NCBI GenBank assembly: GCA_021736745.1
Contig: JAIPFG010000093.1
Span: forward strand, 1-9,890
Source of the DNA: Pseudomonadales bacterium
Lineage (GTDB): Bacteria > Pseudomonadota > Gammaproteobacteria > Pseudomonadales > IMCC2047
Length of the DNA: 9,890 bases
Direction of reading: 5' to 3'
Shown one piece after another: positions 6,340-9,890 of this stretch; position 1 is the stretch's first letter; each line of letters opens with the position of its first letter. The notes beneath the pieces were generated by a model. It did not search any database, had not been told where the DNA came from, and was given only the letters and a program-made list of their open reading frames with translations. The position numbers were made by a program, and so were the translations under genes.

Positions 6340-7071
6340 TTGCAATTTGAGTCGCCTTTGATCGAAGCGAAATTAATTAAACGTTATAAACGATTTCTTG
6401 CGGATGTTGAGTTTCCCGACGGCAGTCAGCTGACAGTTCATTGCCCGAATACCGGCAGTATGAAAAATTGCGCCGAGCCGGGTAGCCGGGTTTGGCTTTC
6501 TGATTCAAATGACCCTAAACGAAAATACCGCTATAGCTGGTATTTAGTTGAGACGGTACCGGGGCAGCTCGCCTGTATCCATTCTGCGTTGGCAAATAAA
6601 CTGGTTAAAGAGGCAGTTAAGGAGAATAGGATCCCTGAATTGGTAGGGTATGATGAAATAAAAACAGAGGTCAGCTATGGGCAGGAAAAAAGCCGTATTG
6701 ATTTGTTGTTAGAAAACCCCGGTGAACGGTGTTTTGTGGAAATTAAAAGTGTCACATTAGCGGTGGGTAAAGGTTTGGGAATATTTCCCGATGCGGTTAG
6801 CGCACGGGGGACAAAGCATCTGCGTGAATTGATAAACATAAAAAAGGAGGGGGCGAGGGCGGTTCTGTTTTACTGTGTCCAGCATACAGGTATCCATCGG
6901 GTCGCGCCAGCTGATAACATCGACCCTTTGTATGGGGAAACCCTAAGGGTGGCGGTGAAGTCAGGCGTGGAAGTGTATGCCTATGGTGTCAATATTTTCC
7001 TCAACGAGTTATTGCTTGCGGGGAAGTTAGGGTTTATTACGGGAAGAGATGACTTCGAACCTATGGCATAA
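6340..7071 (+). CDS. sfsA: SfsA family protein (sugar fermentation stimulation protein, nuclease-like fold)
   Basis: This 243-residue protein is close to the E. coli length and similar throughout. It has an N-terminal OB-like region with RYKRFLADV and HCPNTGSM (34-41). The C-terminal part has a PD-(D/E)xK-like core: D121 in SRIDLLL and E134/K136 in FVEIKSVTL, followed by FPDAVSARGTKHLREL (149-164). The E. coli protein was first described as a DNA-binding stimulator of maltose metabolism; the conserved nuclease-like residues suggest a nucleic-acid role that is not established. The start is TTG at 6340, supported by AGGGAG about 7 bases upstream and alignment of QFESPL with the family N-terminus. 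It is divergent from the rhodanese gene. Confidence 0.95.
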   Translation: MQFESPLIEAKLIKRYKRFLADVEFPDGSQLTVHCPNTGSMKNCAEPGSRVWLSDSNDPKRKYRYSWYLVETVPGQLACIHSALANKLVKEAVKENRIPELVGYDEIKTEVSYGQEKSRIDLLLENPGERCFVEIKSVTLAVGKGLGIFPDAVSARGTKHLRELINIKKEGARAVLFYCVQHTGIHRVAPADNIDPLYGETLRVAVKSGVEVYAYGVNIFLNELLLAGKLGFITGRDDFEPMA

Positions 7072-7149
7072 TAAATCGCCGACACTGTCAATAATAAGAC
7101 AGCATTATCCTCGGTTGGCTTTTCTACCGGAATCTGTTTCATTAAGGAA

Positions 7150-7758
7150 TTAAGTGTATAGCAGCTGAAGATAAGTGCGGTATTCAAGTAGTTGTTTGAC
7201 TAATATGGAGGGGTCATTCAGGGCTCTGGAAACAATAATACCCCCTTCGATAATTGTTGATAGCATATCGGCCAAATCATCGCTGCAGTTAACCTTATTG
7301 GTTGGATATCGTGCATTGATTTTATCAATCTGCCCTCTGAATAATTTTCGCCAGTCCAGCACGCTATCTGCGGTTATTTGTCGTACTTGTTCGTTAACCT
7401 GATGGCTTTCATATGTGAATGATGCAACCAGGCATCCCGGGTGTAATCCCTCAAGGTTCTCCATCATCTCGGCCAATAGTTTTACAAATACCAGCATTTG
7501 CTGTAATGGATCGTCAGTGAGCTCAATTGCGCGTTTGAAAAGGCTACTGAATAGCAACGCGTCCTGCCGTCGATACCTAATCATCAGAGCGTAGGCTAGA
7601 TCGTTTTTCCCCTCAAAGTGATAAAAAAATCCACTTTTAGTTATTCCGGCTTCTTTGATGAGTTCGTCAATTGAGGTGGCGGCAAATCCATTCTCAAGAA
7701 TATGCTGCTCCGCGATATCAAGTAACCTGTCTTTGGTCGCTTCACCTTTGGTCGTCAT
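7150..7758 (-). CDS. TetR/AcrR-family regulator, divergent from the S-methyltransferase gene
   Basis: This 202-residue protein has a TetR DNA-binding domain at residues about 8-55, with LLDIAEQHILENGFAATSID and the recognition region AGITKSGFFYHFEGKNDLA. The helical C-terminal domain includes HPGCLVASFTYE, a motif shared by many TetR proteins. It has further cysteines, one in NKVNCSDD. The start is taken as ATG 7758. A GTG two codons upstream (7764) is in frame, but the AGG at the upstream side is too close to it. The gene is convergent with sfsA and divergent from the homocysteine S-methyltransferase-family gene across about 220 bases, so that gene is its most likely target. The effector is unknown. 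Confidence 0.92.
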   Translation of the reverse strand: MTTKGEATKDRLLDIAEQHILENGFAATSIDELIKEAGITKSGFFYHFEGKNDLAYALMIRYRRQDALLFSSLFKRAIELTDDPLQQMLVFVKLLAEMMENLEGLHPGCLVASFTYESHQVNEQVRQITADSVLDWRKLFRGQIDKINARYPTNKVNCSDDLADMLSTIIEGGIIVSRALNDPSILVKQLLEYRTYLQLLYT

Positions 7759-7977
7759 CTGCACTGTACCTAGAGTAAAGTTTTTGACGGTATTGAGATC
7801 AATGAAAGATAGTCTGCCTATGCGTCTTATCTATAGCTCATTGTATTTTCAGTATTTTATTAGAAAATCGAAAAAAAGTACCGTTAGTTCACTAGAAATT
7901 TTAAGCACAATAATTAATCTAGATAGGGTGAAAATCTCTTTCAGGAAATATTTTTTGCTGGCAAGAAGGGGGGCAAT
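7759..7977. promoter_or_regulatory. AT-rich divergent regulatory region with a candidate operator at 7807-7832
   Basis: This is the longest non-coding stretch in the window. An imperfect 26-base palindrome at 7807-7832 has matching ends AGATA and TATCT and inner pairs GC/GC and TA/TA. It lies about 50 bases before the TetR start and is a candidate operator. A second, looser symmetry has CTAGA and TCTAG ends at about 7891-7922. The stretch around 7840-7925 is very AT-rich. The rightward gene has a strong GGGGGG ribosome site just before its ATG. No confident promoter boxes were chosen. Confidence 0.35.
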
Positions 7978-8940
7978 ATGGCAATTTTTAGACAAAAACT
8001 ACCACAGCTTGAAGGGAAAGTTTTTATTACCGATGGAGGTTTGGAAACGGTCCTGGTATTTCAGCAACAACTCGAATTACCGGAATTTGCTGCTTATGAT
8101 TTGCTACGTCAACCAAAAGGATACAAAAAGCTCGTTTCTTATTACAAAACCTATGCCGAGTTGGCTCAACACTACCAGCTGGGTCTGGTATTAGAGACAC
8201 CTACATGGCGGGCCAGCTCCGATTGGGGGGCCAAACTTGGAGACTCGCCTGACACTTTAAAAAAACTGAATTTCCAATCGGTGGAGCTGTTAGAGCAGAT
8301 TCGTGCCGAGTATCAGAATGAAAAAACCATGATTGTTATTAGTGGTAATTTAGGGCCGAGAGGTGATGGTTATAAACCAACAGAATTAATGTCAGCCAGA
8401 GAGGCTCAACGCTATCATAACGAACAAATTGCCACGTTTGCTATGTCTGAAGTGGATATGGTTTCTGCCCTGACACTTAATTATGTCGAGGAAGCCATTG
8501 GTATTACGCTTTCCGCATTGGAGCATAATTTGCCTGTGTGTATTTCATTTACCCTGGAAACGGACGGAAATCTTCCAACGGGTGAATCATTGGAGCAGGC
8601 TATCAATTTGGTTGATCGGGAAACGGATCAGGGCCCCGTCTATTATATGATTAATTGCGCTCACCCAAGGCATTTTAAGCACTTGTTCCAGAATCAAGAG
8701 GATTGGCATGCTCGCGTCAAGGGGTTACGAGGTAATGCTTCCTGTCTTAGTCACGCTGAATTGGATGAGTCTGAAATACTGGATGACGGGAATCCCGCGG
8801 AGTTTGGCGCAGAACTGGTTGGACTAAAATCGCTCTCTCCACATTTATCTGTTTTAGGGGGATGCTGCGGTACAGACCACAGACATATTGAGCAGATATG
8901 TAAGAATCTCGCTTCAAAATTTGTACCGTTAGCAGTGTAG
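7978..8940 (+). CDS. Homocysteine S-methyltransferase-family protein
   Basis: This 320-residue protein has the TIM-barrel homocysteine-binding domain. ITDGGLET (17-24) is the family opening. The three zinc-binding cysteines are all present: C227 in INCAHP and C296/C297 in LGGCCGTD. The family transfers a methyl group from donors such as S-methylmethionine or betaine to homocysteine, giving methionine. Cobalamin and folate domains of MetH are absent, and the length is that of stand-alone enzymes (MmuM, BHMT-like). The donor cannot be named from sequence, and no permease for S-methylmethionine lies beside it. ATG 7978 has a strong AAGGGGGG ribosome site. Divergent TetR control is likely. Confidence 0.92.
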   Translation: MAIFRQKLPQLEGKVFITDGGLETVLVFQQQLELPEFAAYDLLRQPKGYKKLVSYYKTYAELAQHYQLGLVLETPTWRASSDWGAKLGDSPDTLKKLNFQSVELLEQIRAEYQNEKTMIVISGNLGPRGDGYKPTELMSAREAQRYHNEQIATFAMSEVDMVSALTLNYVEEAIGITLSALEHNLPVCISFTLETDGNLPTGESLEQAINLVDRETDQGPVYYMINCAHPRHFKHLFQNQEDWHARVKGLRGNASCLSHAELDESEILDDGNPAEFGAELVGLKSLSPHLSVLGGCCGTDHRHIEQICKNLASKFVPLAV

Positions 8941-8970
8941 TGCGATAGTGAGACTGGAGATGACTAAACC

Positions 8971-8990
8971 GCGCTTACTCTGGTAAGCGC
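8971..8990. terminator. Hairpin between convergent genes, possible bidirectional terminator
   Basis: GCGCTTAC (8971-8978), loop TCTG, then GTAAGCGC (8983-8990) form a perfect 8-base-pair stem. It lies 30 bases after the S-methyltransferase stop and 5 bases after the stop of the Rieske gene on the other strand. There is no T-run on the plus side and only a weak one (GGTTTAG) on the minus side, so it is at best an atypical intrinsic terminator. Confidence 0.55.
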
Positions 8991-8995
8991 AGATC

Positions 8996-9319
8996 CTACT
9001 CAAGAGAAATCAAAACCACCTCTCCCTCTGTCACCTCAAACTCAACAGCCACAAGTTTTTGCCCCTGACACGGACCTGAAACGCAAAAACCATCCTCGAT
9101 CTGAAACTGTGCTCCATGGGTGGAACATTGAAGGTAGATATTGTCGAAGCTCATAAAGTCGTCCGGCTGCCAGTCCAGATTGATGCCAGTGTGCGGGCAA
9201 CTATTACGATAGACACGTACTTGACCGCGTCTTTTTACGACCAGAAGCTTTTCCCCGTTTACTACGAAGCCCCTGGCTTCCAGTTCTGGAATATCATCAA
9301 TATGGCAGAGTATGGTCAT
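8996..9319 (-). CDS. Small Rieske [2Fe-2S] protein
   Basis: This 107-residue protein is a single Rieske domain. The cluster ligands are visible as C41-P-H43 and C65-S-T-H68 (CPHTGINLDW and CSTHGAQFQ), and GFCVSGPCQGQ provides the third loop. There is no signal peptide or membrane anchor, so it resembles soluble Rieske ferredoxins that pass electrons to oxygenases or act in nitrite reductase-like assemblies, rather than the bc1 subunit. No partner oxygenase or reductase is in view. The ATG at 9319 comes three bases after the stop of the symporter gene with no good ribosome site, so translation is probably coupled to the transporter. Confidence 0.93.
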   Translation of the reverse strand: MTILCHIDDIPELEARGFVVNGEKLLVVKRRGQVRVYRNSCPHTGINLDWQPDDFMSFDNIYLQCSTHGAQFQIEDGFCVSGPCQGQKLVAVEFEVTEGEVVLISLE

Positions 9320-9322
9320 GAG

Positions 9323-9890
9323 TTAGGCGGGCTCATCTTCACGATATTCATCAAGGTCGGAAAGATCGTCAAACAAGTCACGATTGAGCATCTTTTCACT
9401 ATTGGCAATCACGAGTGACACCATGGAGTCCCCACTGATATTGACGACAGTTCGCATCATATCGAGTAAACGATCAACGCCAATAATGATGGCAATACCC
9501 TCTACCGGTAAGCCGACTTGTTGTAATACCATTGCCAAGGTAATCAGTCCGACACCGGGAACCCCTGCGGTGCCGATCGAGGCGAGGGTGGCGGTTGCGA
9601 TGACCATCAGGTAACCGCTTAGTCCAATGTCTACGTTAAATGCCTGCGCGATAAATACGGTGGCGACACCCTGCATGATAGCAGTGCCGTCCATATTGAT
9701 AGTAGCGCCAAGCGGCAGGGTAAAAGATGCGACAGAATTATCAATGCCGAGTCGGTGTTCGGCGACATTAAGGGTAACCGGTAACGTGGCGCTGCTGGAT
9801 GAGGTGCTAAAAGCGAACAGCATTGCCGGTCGAATGTTGGTAAAAAAGGTTAGAGGATTCAGACGGCCCAGTGCCGATAGCAGCAGTGAG
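9323..9890 (-). CDS. Dicarboxylate/amino acid:cation symporter (DAACS, GltP/DctA type), C-terminal part
   Basis: The frame is open to the right edge of the window (first full codon 9889), so only about the last 188 residues are seen. It is a multi-pass inner-membrane transporter of the glutamate/dicarboxylate family. Visible hallmarks in order are the serine-rich hairpin AFSTSSSSATLPVT, TLPLGATINMDGTA with the NMDGT sodium-site motif, GVPGVGLITLAMVL, and DRLLDMMRTVVNISGD with the conserved substrate and sodium-binding Asp, Arg, Asn and Asp positions. An internal ATG at 9823 is not the start: residues encoded upstream of it (LGRLNPLTFFTNIRPA) continue the family pattern. The stop is TAA 9323-9325. 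The substrate (glutamate, aspartate, dicarboxylate or another) is not resolved. Confidence 0.93.
   Translation of the reverse strand, partial: SLLLSALGRLNPLTFFTNIRPAMLFAFSTSSSSATLPVTLNVAEHRLGIDNSVASFTLPLGATINMDGTAIMQGVATVFIAQAFNVDIGLSGYLMVIATATLASIGTAGVPGVGLITLAMVLQQVGLPVEGIAIIIGVDRLLDMMRTVVNISGDSMVSLVIANSEKMLNRDLFDDLSDLDEYREDEPA

Noticed and set aside
7085..7102. CTGTC/GACAG hairpin after sfsA as a terminator
   Set aside because: Only a 5-base stem with an 8-base loop and no T-run; too weak to call.
7655..8194. Plus-strand open frame of 179 codons across the TetR gene, the gap and the S-methyltransferase start
   Set aside because: It overlaps the 5' ends of two well-supported genes in wrong frames, and its composition is serine- and leucine-rich with no domain.
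9116..9418. Plus-strand open frame opposite the Rieske gene and the symporter 3' end
   Set aside because: Antisense to two genes with clear family motifs; no ribosome site or family resemblance.

Overview
The window reads as ordinary chromosome of a gammaproteobacterium, probably a marine or environmental lineage. The evidence is a bacterial-type Psd with an LGST processing site, a two-domain rhodanese directly upstream of psd, SfsA divergent from that pair, and full-length LysR and TetR regulators. The genus cannot be fixed from sequence alone. No RNA genes, insertion sequences, CRISPR arrays or phage genes were seen. Coding density is high; the longest gap between genes is about 220 bases.

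Left part (1-1900): the 3' end of a thiolase-superfamily gene is followed by a DUF35 Zn-ribbon/OB-fold partner, a pair typical of acyl-CoA or steroid-side-chain type catabolism. A LysR regulator lies tail-to-tail with them, and its upstream region carries a widely spaced 12-base inverted repeat.

Centre-left (1942-4496): a minus-strand operon encodes a VOC (glyoxalase-fold) protein, a PNPOx-like flavin-binding protein and a DUF1348 (NTF2-like) protein. It is divergent from a TetR repressor. The 145-base gap between them contains two near-identical palindromic operators (core GTGAACAGATCTGT), 35 bases centre to centre, and one overlaps the predicted tetR -35 element. This is the most complete regulatory circuit in the window. 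The TetR has a single cysteine in a position resembling the sensing cysteine of NemR, so an electrophile- or oxidant-responsive detoxification module is a reasonable hypothesis. The three operon genes are clearly more GC-rich than their own regulator.

Centre-right (4516-7071): housekeeping genes. Rhodanese and psd (phosphatidylserine decarboxylase) run on the minus strand, and sfsA is divergent from them. Both psd and sfsA appear to start at TTG.

Right part (7150-9890): a second TetR regulator is divergent from a homocysteine S-methyltransferase-family gene, with a roughly 220-base AT-rich regulatory gap between them. A perfect 8-base-pair hairpin then separates it from a convergent, tightly coupled pair: a dicarboxylate/amino-acid:cation symporter (cut by the window end) followed by a small Rieske [2Fe-2S] protein. 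Nothing in the window is demonstrably a new system; the TetR/VOC/PNPOx/DUF1348 module is the best candidate for an undercharacterised one.
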